The position numbers were made by a program, and so were the translations under genes. Under the pieces are notes generated by a model. The model was given only the letters and a program-made list of their open reading frames with translations, was not told where the DNA came from and ran no database searches. From contig CM025855.1 of the NCBI GenBank assembly GCA_003952965.2, positions 20,833,122-20,897,121 of the forward strand: 64,000 bases of DNA. Direction: 5' to 3'. Shown in pieces: positions 12,419 to 24,936 of this stretch. Numbering within the stretch: position 1 is the first letter of the stretch; every line of letters starts with the position of its first letter. Source of the stretch: Morella rubra. Lineage: Eukaryota > Streptophyta > Magnoliopsida > Fagales > Myricaceae.

Positions 12419-13200
12419 AGAGACTCGAAACTCTCCCTCTCTCTCGACTTCTTCCTTTTGAGAGTCCGTTCTCCTCCTTCACTTGGGCAGCGGGTATGGC
12501 TTGCCCGTCGTCCCCTTGCTGGTCTCCGGCTAGTAAGGTGGTGTATATATTGGGCTGTGGTTTGTTTTTTCTGCAAACTTGGGGGTTTTTCTCCGATGAG
12601 CCCAGGCGATTTTCACTGACTTTTGTGCAGCTATTTTTGAGACGCGCCCTATGGCCCGTTTCAGCGGGCACCGCTCTTCATTTTTACCTATGTTCGGCAG
12701 TTCGGTGTCAACGCGTGTGCTCTCACGTGCCCCTATTGGTGCGCATGGATCTCACATGCCTCCACCTCCGGTGAGATTCGCTTGTTCGTACTTCGTCTTT
12801 TTCTGAGAGCCTCTCTTGTGCGTCTCCCTTCTCAACCGATGCTGGCATAATCGATTCCGAGGGGAAGTGGGATCGAGGTGCCATGGAATGCATCCTTTCC
12901 TCCGGCGACCAACTTCGCCTTCAGCTTCTATCCCCCCTGTGGGTTTGGGTCTTTGACCCCTTTGTGATTGTTATGGTTTATGGCTGTTTCAGGCTATTTG
13001 CGGTGGACCTCTGGTCCTTTTGCTTTTCTGTATCGGGCTCTATGCCCTTGGTCATGTAGTCGGTCCTTTAGATCCTCTATATTGTGCACCTTTATTTTGT
13101 ACTCTCTCTATTTCTGCTTCTCCGATTGTGTTTCTGGTTATACAGTTTATTTGTTGTTGAATGTTATTGTCTTTGCTTAGAAAAATAAATAAATTAATAA
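12419..13200 (+). mobile_element. Retroposed insertion with poly(A)-like tail
   Basis: A GC-richer block begins after 12419 and ends with an A-rich tail (aaaaataaataaattaataa) near 13181-13200. The flanks are near-identical direct repeats: cgggagagactaaattaa at 12402-12418 and cgggagaggactaattaa at 13201-13218. This is the pattern of LINE-machinery retroposition. The insert has no intact long reading frame. It could be a 5'-truncated LINE 3' end, or a processed transcript of unknown origin. Confidence 0.6.
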
Positions 13201-13219
13201 CGGGAGAGGACTAATTAAT

Positions 13220-15573
13220 AATCTAAAGGTGGATGAAGACATAAAACAGTTCACACAAACACTTCCTTTTCGAGTTGCAGGTTTGGGAAAAACTATGTTG
13301 AGTAATGGAAGTACAACTTGTCTGGTCGTGAATCCTCCTTATTATTCCCGTAGTAAAGAGTAGGTAGGAAAATGACTTGTACCAGAGATTTTTCAATGCA
13401 AACACACATGTTCTGGAAAATCTGACTTTCTAGGGAAAAAGAATGCAGATCAGAGACAAGGACTTCCAAAACTTGGGCAGGAAAAGGACTGTGTCCAAGC
13501 GCACGGTTAAGTTTTACTGAAGTTAATGCCTTTATTCAGTGCTGATTAAATTTCTCTGGTAAAAAATGCAGATCCCCCTTCAGATCATCATTGATCATCA
13601 CTGCAAAAGCACTAGGCAATCGGTCCAAAGAAACGTTTGAAACACCAAGTCAACGGCACTGTAGGGCCTGCATTGCACGTGCACCTATGTACAATTACAA
13701 AAGCCATAATCAGAGTGGTGCCTAAATGGCTAAATCATATTTTGCAAGAGGGGGGAGGTGGGGGGGACCCTCCGACCAAAAAGAAAGAGTGGCCCCCCGG
13801 ATTCCACTTTGGTGCCGGAGAGGTACACCATAACCCTGTTCTGTGGATTACTATCTGTTCTTCATATCTGAACAATAGCCCCAGGTACTCGTACTTAGGA
13901 CCCACGTAAATACATGCCACAAACATATTTCACATTTGTAGAGAGGACAAAGAGATGGAGAGAGAGAGTGGGTGTGGGTACAGCACCTTTTGCTTTTTAA
14001 AGTTCGCTGCTTTTGATTTTTTTTTTATTTTGTTTTTCCTGAGCTGTTTGCTACTTTTGATTGTTTATTGGAAGTACTGTCTGCTGAATATGGAGACAGT
14101 TTTGAGTGTGTCCAGAATCAATAAAGAAAGCACTGCTGATATAATTGGAGGAAGAATATATTTTCTTCTTTGTTGAAAGGTAGAAAATACTAGAGAAATA
14201 ATTGGCACAACAAAAGATCCCAGCGGTAGCCCTTACATCATCAATCTCAACCTTTAATAACATTTCTAGTCGCTTTTCTATTTTAATATTTTAATTAGAA
14301 TAGATAATCAATTTAATAAAAAGGTTGAAAAATACTTTTTAGTAATTTATTTATTCTAACAATTTTTAATAAAAAATTTAACATAGTTCTCTATTTTTAG
14401 AGAACTACTATTCACTTCACCATCTTAAAATATTAATATCTTTCTCTCTTTTTTTCTCTCTCTTTTCTTCCTCTAGCTCTCATGCCCTCTCTCTCTTTCT
14501 TTTTTTTTTTCTTTTTCTTTTCTTCTCCTAGCTTATCTATTCTAACAATTTTTTCTTTTTTTTTTTTCTTTTCTTCCTTCCAGACCGTTAAAAATGAATG
14601 TTCAAAAATATAAATGATAAAGAAAGAATAAAGAAATCTTTAAAGAATAATATTTAAATAGAATAGTTAAATTAGAAAAGAGGTTGGGGTGTTTTTAAAT
14701 AGTTGATAGTTAAAATAGAGAAGTGTGCTTTTTTATTAAAGTAGAGAATCAAATTTGAATAGGCTACTAGGAATATTCAAACCCTCCAAGATTCTAATAA
14801 AAATATGGAGGTATATATATTAAAAAGACATAACACGTAGTTTTTGCAATAACATAATGGCCAACCTCAGGAAATGTTGGGTAATCAGAGGCTACAGTAG
14901 AAGCTTAGAATACAAAAGCAATCCCAGCTCATGTCTAGACTCTTTCTACACCTCTCTCTGGCTGACAGCAAAACTGCATGACTGACCTCAGAAAGTAATT
15001 CCTGTTCTCTTACTTTTATACGTCTTATGGTGTCTCATAGTTAGGGCTTGATTCGCTCATATTTGAAAATCCGGCAATGGTTAATGGAATAAGTCTCCAC
15101 TAGTGAATGGGAAACAATTAAAAATAAAAAATAGAATAAGTCTCGAACATCTTTTTCCTTTCTTTGTTACGAATAGTGGATGATTGAAGGTATTTCCGTT
15201 TTTTGATGTCCTCTTTTGCAAATGTGTAGATTTGGTTAATGTGGCTCTTACCTTTTATTGTATTCTTCTCTCTACTTTGGTGACCTGTTGGCACGTATGT
15301 CAGTTCTCTTTGGTTCTTTTTACGACCGAACTTCTGTGACTTCTGGTGTGAGGGAAGGTGTGATTGAGTGCCTTGGTGGTACGGGAAGGGTCAGGAATTG
15401 TACTGGGTTGGCTTCCAATGTAAATACTTCATGCACCAAGAACAAAAGCGTTTGAAGATTGGTTGCTTTTATTTGTTCAAACCACTCCTACAAGCTCCTC
15501 GCTTGCTTGCTTCATCAAAAAGGACAAGCTGATTCTGGCATCTGGGTTCCTAGTGTTTTGAACTTTCTGTTCA
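13220..15573. other. Region between retroposon and NIK1-like gene
   Basis: No coding gene was found. Pyrimidine-rich runs at 14440-14580 and AT-rich repeats dominate the middle. The last few hundred bases probably contain the promoter and 5' UTR of the NIK1-like gene; I could not place a start of transcription. Confidence 0.5.
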
Positions 15574-18500
15574 ATGGAAAACAGAGAGGAAGTTGTCTTG
15601 TGTTTTATGGCGTTCTTATGCTTATGGACTTCAGCAACTGGTTTGCTTTCTGCTAAAGGTGTCAACTATGAAGGTAAATGGAGCTCTTTTCTCGAGTTTT
15701 AAATTGCAGCCGTGTAAGAGTGAATAGTCCTTCATATTGGTTATAAACCCTGCAGTGATAGCTTTGATGGGCATTAGAGGTTCCCTGAAGGATCCTCATG
15801 ATGTTCTTGATAATTGGGACGAGACTGCTGTGGATCCATGTAGCTGGACTCTGGTCACTTGCTCTACTGATGGTTTCGTCATCGCTTTGTAAGTACAACT
15901 ATATCACCAAACAAGTAACTGGTAAGAGTGGAACAGGATGGACACAAACCAAGGATGTGTCTTCCAGATAAATTATAATATGTTGTTTCTGATTGAGCCG
16001 AACTGGTTTTCCTGCAGTGGAGCTCCGAGCCAGAATTTGTCTGGTACTCTGTCACCGAGCATCAGCAACTTGACAAACCTCCAGTCTGTGTAAGACGTGC
16101 AACATATTAGAAAAGTGGATGTCTCAGCGTGGAGTATCTTATTTGAAGAATTCTTTTGCAGGACCCTGCAGAACAACAACATATCAGGGCAAATCCCCTC
16201 TGAGCTTGGGAGACTTCAAAAGCTTCGCACGCTCGATCTTTCCATTAACAACTTCACTGGCCAACTTCCTAATGCTTTACACCGCCTGAAAAGCCTTCAA
16301 TACCTGTAAGTCAAATTGTAGAATTCTTGTCCGTACACATGGCTTATACTTGGGATTCTTGGAGTTGGATTTAGCGGCCAGTAACTTATAAATGACCATT
16401 CTGATCAGGCGGCTAAACAATAATAATCTCTCCGGTGCAATTCCTTCAACTTTAGCAAACATGACCCAGCTCACTTTTCTGTAATTATCTTCCCACCTTG
16501 TTCTTTAATGATTGTTATGTTTCGGGCATGGAATTTACAAGATTATATCTCTGAAATGGTGTTTGTATTGTTAGGGATCTGTCTTATAACAACTTGAGTG
16601 GTCCTGTACCAAGCTTAAATGCTAAGACATTCAAGTAAGTCACTCCTAAAAATGTTGGATTTTCCCCCTTTCAGAACATTCAACCTTTTCTTTTGTTAAT
16701 CATTTGTGAATATTTTTGACTGGAACAGTGTTGTTGGAAACCCTTTGATATGTGCCACAGCAACTGAGAAGCATTGCTTTGGAACTCCATTGGTGCTGCC
16801 TTCAGTTTCCTTGAATAATTCACAAAGTAATTAATGCTGTCGCTTGTTTCAAATTTGTTTTAGTTTATTCGAACCTCACCCTGTTCTGTTTTTATTTCCT
16901 CTTTTTCTCTCTCCATCATTACTTCACTTCTGATTTTAGTTTAAGGTAATGATCAAGCAAAGCTGGTTCCACTTATACGCGCCATCCCCTGATTTAAGAA
17001 AAGTTCAGAGATGAAAAAATTTATCAGTTTCCAAGTACAAGTTCTTGCCACTAATATATCCTGTCTTCTTGTTCTCTGTGATTCTTTAGACTCTCGACCT
17101 TCTGGAGCAACTAAGAGCCAGAAAATTGCCTTGGCCTTTGGTTCAAGCCTTGGGTGTATTTGCCTATTAGTTCTTGGGCTTGGTTTCTTTCTTTGGTTGA
17201 GACAACGACACAACCAGCAAATATTCTTCGATGTTTATGGTTAGTAAAACACAAATTTTCTTCAGAAACCTAAAGCAGTCGCGGACAGCATCGCATACTT
17301 TTGTATTCACTGTTTGATTCTTGCAAATTCCAGAACAACATCATGAAGATCTTTGCCTCGGAAACCTAAAGAAATTTCAGTTTCGAGAACTACAAAAGGC
17401 TACAAACAATTTCAGCAGCAAGAACCTGATTGGAAAGGGTGGTTTCGGTAATGTTTACAAAGGCTATCTTCAAGATGGTTCAGTAGTAGCTGTGAAAAGA
17501 CTCAAAGATGGAAATGCCATTGGGGGTGAGGTCCAATTTCAAACTGAAGTTGAGATGATTAGTCTAGCAGTGCACCGGAATCTCCTCCGGCTCTATGGAT
17601 TTTGTATGACAACCACGGAGAGGCTTTTGGTTTACCCGTACATGTCGAATGGGAGTGTCGCATCCCGTCTCAAAGGTAAGGCAATTTCCTATACAATCAC
17701 AGGAAGACGTCAGGGTGTAATCTAATAGTAACTTTAGAGCTATTTTAACAGACTGTGTATCCATGCATCTATCCAACATGTACATTACATTCATTGTTTA
17801 ATTTTCCTCCATTGTAGCAAAACCAGCCCTGGATTGGGGTACAAGGAAAAGAATTGCCTTGGGAGCTGCAAGAGGTTTATTATACTTGCATGAGCAGTGT
17901 GATCCCAAGATAATTCATAGGGATGTGAAAGCTGCAAATATATTGCTTGATGACTACTGTGAAGCTGTGGTAGGAGATTTTGGACTGGCAAAGCTCTTGG
18001 ATCACCGCGATTCACATGTGACAACGGCCGTCAGAGGCACTGTGGGACATATAGCCCCCGAGTATCTCTCGACAGGGCAGTCCTCAGAGAAAACAGATGT
18101 TTTCGGATTTGGGATCCTTCTGCTTGAATTGATATCTGGGCAGAGAGCTCTAGAATTTGGGAAAGCAGCAAACCAGAAAGGAGTAATGCTTGACTGGGTA
18201 AGACGATCACAAGTTTTCCCACCATTTGTGTTAGCATTTCAAGGCTAATTAATTTAAAAATCAATCTGCATAGATATATCTAATCCACGACACCATAATT
18301 GTAGGTGAAGAAAATTCATCAGGAAAAGAAGCTTGATATGCTAGTTGACAAGGACCTGAAAAGCAACTATGATCGAATAGAACTTGAAGAAATGGTTCGA
18401 GTAGCTTTGTTATGTACTCAATACCTTCCAAGTCACAGACCAAAGATGTCTGAAGTAGTACGCATGCTCGAAGGAGATGGTCTTGCGGAGAAATGGGAAG

Positions 18501-18625
18501 CTTCTCAGAGAACTGAATCAACCAGATGCAAAGCCACTGAATTCTCCTCTTCAGAGCGATACTCAGATCTTACTGATGACTCTTCCTTGCTTGTCCAGGC
18601 AATGGAGCTCTCTGGACCAAGGTAA
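15574..18625 (+). CDS. NIK1: NIK1-type LRR receptor kinase
   Basis: Plasma-membrane serine/threonine receptor kinase of the LRR-II subfamily. Eleven exons join in phase: 15574-15673, 15756-15888, 16018-16089, 16162-16305, 16409-16480, 16575-16634, 16729-16826, 17090-17239, 17334-17675, 17818-18197 and 18305-18625. The product is 623 residues, normal for the family. It has a signal peptide, an N-terminal cap (DPCSW..VTC), five LRRs, and a membrane helix near 237-260. The kinase follows with glycine loop GKGGFG (310-315), Lys331, HRD catalytic loop ([12 protein letters not shown], ~422-433), DFG (444-446) and activation loop HVTTAVRGT. The C-terminal [26 protein letters not shown] end is typical of NIK1/NIK2. 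NIK1 is known to shift antiviral and immune signalling toward translation suppression when the activation-loop threonine is phosphorylated. All catalytic residues are present. The assignment could equally be NIK2. Confidence 0.93.
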
Positions 18626-20788
18626 CATGGTCATGAAAAATGAAGTCCATGTAAGACAGGAAAATGGTATCAGTTAAAAAAGAATGGGAGTGAAGAAAAT
18701 CCCAGTGGATCTGGGTTTGTTGTATAGTAGTACATAATTAGAGTTGTGTTGGTTTTGTGACTCTATAGAATCTGATTTGAGAAACAGAACGTTTAGGTGC
18801 GTCACATGTTGTCCTTTAGTCTCCACCGGGTAAAGATTTTTTTTTTTTTTTTTTGTTACGATGTCATGCTGAGGGTGTTTAATTAAACTTGTAATAACAA
18901 TGATTTTGGGTGGATTTTGATTATTCAAATAGCATGTTAAATCCGGAAAGAATTCAATAGCATCTGTTACCATAGTGATTGTTCTTTCTTTCTCCCGAGC
19001 AAATGGAAATACTAATGGAAGAGGGTAAAATACATGAAAGGAAAATATTATCAAGTTGAAAGGAAAATATTATCAAGTTGAAGAGGAACAACATAAATGA
19101 GACCAACAAGTACCGTCCTTCTAGAGAGCTCAGCCTTCTCCTAGAATCTCCTCCCCTTCCCTAACTGTCCCCTCTCCCCACCACCCTCTCCGATGGCAGG
19201 AGGAGACCTAGCCCCTCCCCCCTCTCCCCCCTCTCATGTTTTGTTCTTCTGTGACCAAAGTCCTAAGTAAATCACCCATTTCGGTTACTTTTTGGGGTGT
19301 TTTCTGACAAACTTTGAGCTTAGATCCCAAAGTCTATGATAATTTCTAGTGGACACGATCGGGAGAGGATCTACATCAATCGGCATCCTCATCTGTCCAT
19401 GACCGAAGTTGACTAGCATGCGCGTCGTGGCTCGCACGCCCACTCACGCGCACGGTGGCTTGTGATTAGATCTGTTAGGCACACCCCTCTCGACTGTTGT
19501 CCTCGTCCTCCAACAATCCTCTCAACCCTAGGATGTTATGTCGGCCAACACACAGGCATAACAGTTTTTCCCTTTGGTCAACCCCTCGCAGCCGCCTATC
19601 GATTTTGCCTCCTCCCTTCGCCAGCCAATTTCCTTTCTGTTGGTTTTTCAGCCTTTGCATCCTCTATTAAAATTTTAGGTTAATTTGAACGGAAAAATGA
19701 TTTTGTTGATGTGTGAAATGACAATTTTGTTCTCAATTTTTTTTTTTTTCAATGACCATTTTATAAGAGTAAAATCATAATTTTAGACACTAAAAATAAA
19801 TTTCTGTCAAAACTGACTAAAAATTTTAGGCTTAAATTAACAGAAGCTGCAAAGTGTTTAAAATCCATAATTAGTAAGTGTATGTGACAAAAATTAATAA
19901 ATAAGCGTAGAAAATGTCAAAACATCTAAAATTAGAGAGTGTAGAGTGTATTTATCCCTTAAATTAATGATATTTCAGACTTGTTGATTAAAAAAAAAAA
20001 AAGGTTGAAGAGGAAGAACAGTATGACTGAAAATAAACTGAGATTGATAAAGACGTCATAGGTGGGCCTGAGGTCACAGTCAGGGAGTGTAATATGAAGC
20101 CTTCAGATGGGAATGCTTCCAAATTAGAACGTACGAGGTAGAAGCGACATAATTTTTAACAAGGTCGTGCGCTTTGAGGTTTGCACTAGAATGTTTACTG
20201 AGGTTCAACGTGAGACCATCTTGAGCTAGCCTACAAGACATGCCCATATTGAATTTTCATTGGAATCTAATTCTAATCAACTACCGTCTTGGAGTTTCTA
20301 CTGAACTAAGAGAAGCTATTTCCCATTGAAACTCAAACTTTGATTGAAAGTAGAGTTATTTATGAACCAACGAAACTGAACCTTTCTCTACTCTATTTAA
20401 GTAAACCATTTCCATCAATTTGTGTAGCATTAATTATGAGTAACGTAATTTGTGTACAAGAGTTTTGAGAGCTGTTCCTAATATTTTTGCAGAAACTACA
20501 CCTGGAGTTCACTTCTGCAGATTCCAGGGTTGCTGATGGTCGGGAACAGTTCTAAAATCTACACTAAGGAACATCAATGATCTCTGCAAAACTTATGTTC
20601 GAGCTATTATATATAACTTTCCCTTCAACGGCGGCAATTTTGTAACCTACGGTGTGTCGCCAAAAGTATTACGGTTTTATTTCAAGAGAAAGATACCGCA
20701 ATTGGAATCAGAAACTGGGAAAAGGTATGAAAAAAAAGAAGCACATGAGAAACTAGAGGAACTTTACATGAGAGATGATGCACAATGA
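18626..20788. other. Intergenic region between NIK1-like and F-box genes
   Basis: It includes the 3' UTRs of the two convergent genes. From about 19110 to 19670 the sequence is more GC-rich, with C-rich runs (ctcccccctctcccccctctc) and short frames without domains. This looks like a retroelement leader fragment, but I cannot name it. Elsewhere I see poly-T runs and AT-rich sequence. Confidence 0.45.
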
Positions 20789-22282
20789 TTAAGGTTGGAT
20801 GAATACAATTTCTGCTCGAGGAGAAGCCCTTCGAAACCTCACCAGCTCAACCAACATGCTCAACCTTTCTTCCATAACAAAAGAACAAGCGATACTCACC
20901 ATCTCAAGCACTGGAGAATTTTCAAGCAAAAACTTGATGAATTCCATCTCATGCGGTACACCAGATATCTCTGTCATCTTTACAACTTTAAGTCTCTCAA
21001 ATACGCAATGTGAATAGCATTCATTCTCCCAAAAATCTAAATCAGTTGCTTCCCGAGCAGCTAGCGCATTTGAGGAACCCTAGGGAAATTGATAGATAGA
21101 AAACATCATGGCCTAGGCATAACCATTAACAAAATCTACAGACAGCAAAACTGAAAATACTCGTCAAATAAAGCATCAACGTGCTCACAATAGCTTACCG
21201 AGATTCGAAGTTCCTTCAAGTTAGGAGAGTTCGTAATCAAGCGGAGAAGAACAAAAACCTCTTTCATATCTTCAAAACTAACTTGATATAGTTCGATAAT
21301 CTTCAAATGGCAATATGTAAGTGGAATTCTTCCCGGATCATCCCCTATACTCAAGTACTTGGGACAGGAAAAAAACAATATTCAGATAGTTCCGTATAAT
21401 AAACTAAAAGTCTTCCATGTGATGGAGACCTTAAAGCAAACAAACGGATCAAAGATGATACAGTGTTACCTTCGTAAAATAGATACGCCCAGTAAGCTTC
21501 TCAAGAAGAGGCACACCACCAAGAAACTTGTTGAAATTGCAACCTGAGCCTTGCTCCATGTGTTCAAAAATGTCCTCAGTCATATACATAGCAACCGATA
21601 TCGTGATGAGAAGAGGGCTGCTTTCAATACATATGTCTTTGAATTCACCTTCAAGGAACAGGTACTTGAGATTCGGGGCACGAATGTTAAGAGTTAAACT
21701 GTCCGAGTATGAAAGTGACAGACTCTCAAGGAGAGGACAACTCGAAATAAGACTTTCGGTTGCATCAGAGGCAACAAACACTTGGTAAAGACTAAGGCTC
21801 TTCAAACACAAGAATCCCTTAAAAGTAGGAGGTGGATCCAGTTCACAACGAAACAGCTCCAAACGAATTAGCTTTTTGCAATTAAAAAGACATGAAGGTA
21901 TCCTAAACCACTCACTTTCTCCTAATTCTAGAATCAGTTCTTTGATATCTTTCCTTGAGAGGAACAATATCCATTGATCTATATCTGCGCAACTCTCCAG
22001 GTATGAAGTACAAAGCTGGAACTTGTGAATTGGTCCTTCGTGCAGAAGTAGAGCCCGAGTAATAAACTTTATGAGCTTGTCTTCAACAAGAGCTCGATCA
22101 TTGCATAGAGTAGCACATTTTTCATCGAATACAAGGTGAGTGATTGTAGTCCATCTGTACCTCCATTTACTTGATAAAACGCTTGTTCTTACTGCCTCTC
22201 TTATTGGTAACCAAGTAAGAATGCTCTCTATAATGATCTGAGGCAAATCGCTTATCAAATCCGGACACGGAGAATCGACCAT
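20789..22282 (-). CDS. F-box/LRR/FBD protein (copy 1)
   Basis: Putative substrate receptor of an SCF (SKP1-cullin-F-box) ubiquitin ligase. Coding exons on the minus strand are 22282-21470, 21357-21199 and 21079-20789. They are in phase (813, 159 and 291 bp) and give 420 residues. The F-box lies near residues 8-50 (DLISDLPQIIIESILTWLP then SVLSSKWRYRW). Leucine-rich segments follow (FKGFLCLKSLSLYQV, CPLLESLSLSYSD, APNLKYLFLEGEF). The last exon holds the FBD-type end (EMEFIKFLLENSPVLEMV, then VRFRRASPRAEIVF). Donors (AAG|GTAACA, TCG|GTAAGC) and acceptors are standard. The large plant F-box/FBD family is mostly of unknown substrate. It is a paralogue of the gene at 24937-26406, with the same strand, exon plan and second-exon length. 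Confidence 0.88.
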
Positions 22283-22947
22283 TTGTGTGTCTCAGCTGAA
22301 AGGGCCACAAAGCAATCCAATACAGCTTATAATCAATCGAAAAAACTTAAACCCACAAAAAAGTTCAAAAGCAAGCCAGTGTTATAAGTTTTCATCATCT
22401 TCCGCAAAATGAAAATACAACCAACAATTAGAAGAACAGGGATTTTTGTCCTGTTATGTTTTCTGAAGACAATATAGGAAAATCAAAGGAAACGAAGAAT
22501 CAGATTTTAGATTATCCATGATTAGAATCAGAGGAAACAAATCACGTCACCAGCTGTATCGGAGGAAAGCATTTGACTCTAAGTTGAGTTCTACCAACAT
22601 TTGGTAAGGAAACTCAGCAACAGCACATAATACATACTCCTATTTTCGTGCCCTCCCAACCACCCCCAAACACGCGCGCGCGCACCAAAGAATTTTCTTA
22701 GCGATCAAACGGAGGTTCCTTACAATAATTTGTACTTCCAGGCAAACGTACTGATCAAGTTCTTCGAAATCTCATTCCAACCAAGAATAAACAAACCTCA
22801 CACGACAAGGATCAAATCTCACATAAAACGCAGCGGAAAAAAAAATCCAAAATTCAGAGTGGACATGAACTTCTAACTTCTGTACATGAATAAGATAAAT
22901 TAACAAAAAGTTTAATTATACGACCGGGAAAGCGATAGATACCTAGA

Positions 22948-23095
22948 ACGGAAGATGAAACCAAGGGCTCCGAATCTCCTATCCCTTTTTCTTTGTCCAG
23001 GAAAAAGGTCGAATTTCTTCGCCAGAGCAAGGGAAAGTTTGTAACTTGCGCTAAGCGGTGAACGAAGGTAAGAAACGGTGTGGAACAGATGGAAA
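22948..23095 (-). other. Probable 5'-UTR exon of F-box copy 1
   Basis: On the minus strand a good donor (TTCTAG|GTATCT) lies at about 22947, and an acceptor (tttCAG) sits just before the ATG-containing exon at about 22298. A non-coding first exon of roughly 150 bp is therefore likely. Its 5' end is a guess. Confidence 0.45.
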
Positions 23096-23099
23096 TAGA

Positions 23100-24936
23100 A
23101 GAAATATTAGGCCCACGAAATAAATGTGAATAGTATCATTTTACACCCTTCTTTATTCGATTCATTTTCACTTTTTGCTCTTAGGTTCACGTTTCTTCCT
23201 CCTTTTTATTCCCAAAATAATTAACTGATTCAATCCCTTAGAAAAAAATAATTAACTGATTCAATCCAATGACCCAGGTTTCCGTGGTTCTAACTTCTAA
23301 CAGAGCTACTAACCCATAAATAAATTCCAAAAAAAAAAAAACAGAGCAACTGAACCATTAATTTGATATTGTGACAATAAAAATTAATAACAAAATCATT
23401 AAAATGTGAAGAAAACTAATACATAGAACATTCACTTACTATATTTTTTGGGGGTTACATACTATTGTTTTTAGGTGAAGAAGATGGTAAAATGCTACTT
23501 AGCATTCAATAAGAGATTTTCAACCTTTTAAATGAGTCGGTAGTACACTTTATTTTTAGTCTATATTACTTTTCAATACAAAAGATCTACTGAAGATTCG
23601 AACCATATCCCTTTCGAATCTGTTAGACTGGATTGCCTTTGAGCAACAAAGAAATGTCGGCGCTTAATCTTGACCCAATTGAGTTGCCTTTGTGGAGGGA
23701 TGTAACTTTTGGTGGAATGATTAATTATATGCTTGGAAAAAAAAAAACTAAGGTTGCTTGTAGCTAAAGGTACAGTGTTAACAGCGGGGGTTGGGTTGGG
23801 GCTCCGTTGAACAAACTCCTACTGAGCAGGAGTGGGACGTTTTGTTAATGACGGGAAAACATAAACCTCAGCCGTACATCGAATCCTGGAATAAAAGGTT
23901 CAGGAGGCGGAGGTACAATTCCATTGAAATCTAGTCTGAGCAGCACATTTGGCCAACATATATGACTTAGAATTCGCCTGTCGTGAAGCTTTAGAAAAAA
24001 AGGAGGGAGAGAGTAAGCTTGCAGCTAACATTGGCCTCCATATGAGAGCAGTAACTGCTTAATGAATATAAGTTTATTTTCTTAACTAAAAACAGAGAAC
24101 TGTTTTTTTGGTTAGGGTTATAATCAAGAGTTCCAAACTCAATGGATGGTTAGATCCTTAATTTTCAGACAATTGAAAAAAATTTGTAGTTTGAGGGGAT
24201 CGCTAAAACTACTAGTTTGTGAAGCAAAATGCGAACGAAGTGGCATTTAGAGTAGTAAACTAATTCCCTCAATTGAAATCTTGCCCTTCCATCTTTACAG
24301 ATCATGAAGTTGGAAATCTTGGTGTTCTTTTTTTTTTGGTTTCCTCCTGTCATCAACATGGAAATCGAAATAGGAAAATGGAACTAAACCCACCAGCAAA
24401 TATGTACTCGATCAACCAATATACTGCAATGTAAACCAGCCTAAATTAAGGACTTTTTTAGAACGAATTCTGTGAAAAGACAAATTGTGCAAAGTTATGC
24501 AAAATGACGGTTGTAATTTAAAGAAACAAATCCAACATTTCAAAATTGACCACATCATTTAATGAGTTAAGCCAAAATTGGTTACCTTATTTTATTTTCT
24601 AACCTCATTAAATGATGTCACCAGTCTTGAAATTTTAGATTTGTTTCTTTAAATTACAACCGTCTATTTGCATAGCTTTGCACAATTTGTCTTTACACAG
24701 AATCTTCAGAATCCTCAAAAATTTTAGCCAAAAGCACTATCCCAACAATAAAACACCCACAATCTTAAGCATACCAAAACATCATCCACAATATCATGAT
24801 CTTCACTAGGACCTAATTATATGATCTCTGTTGATGGAAAAACCATAGGAGTTTCTGTTAGTGGCATCATCCTCTACCTAAGCATATTGTCATCTGGAAT
24901 GTTTTGAGTTTTGACAACATCGTGGCTTTTCAAAAT
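23100..24936. other. Spacer between the two F-box genes
   Basis: No gene is evident. The spacer is AT-rich with short A runs and includes the inverted-repeat element at 24464-24704. The promoter of F-box copy 1 probably lies just above 23100. Confidence 0.5.
24464..24704. mobile_element. Small foldback/MITE element
   Basis: Two arms of about 105 bp are inverted copies of each other: GAATTCTGTGAAAAGACAAA at 24464 matches the complement ending near 24704, and GTTGTAATTTAAAGAAACAAA recurs inverted at about 24640-24662. The loop is about 30 bp. No coding capacity and no clear target-site duplication. Confidence 0.75.

Noticed and set aside
12496-12774. 92-residue frame in the retroposed block
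   Set aside because: No domain and no conserved motif; the insert looks non-coding.
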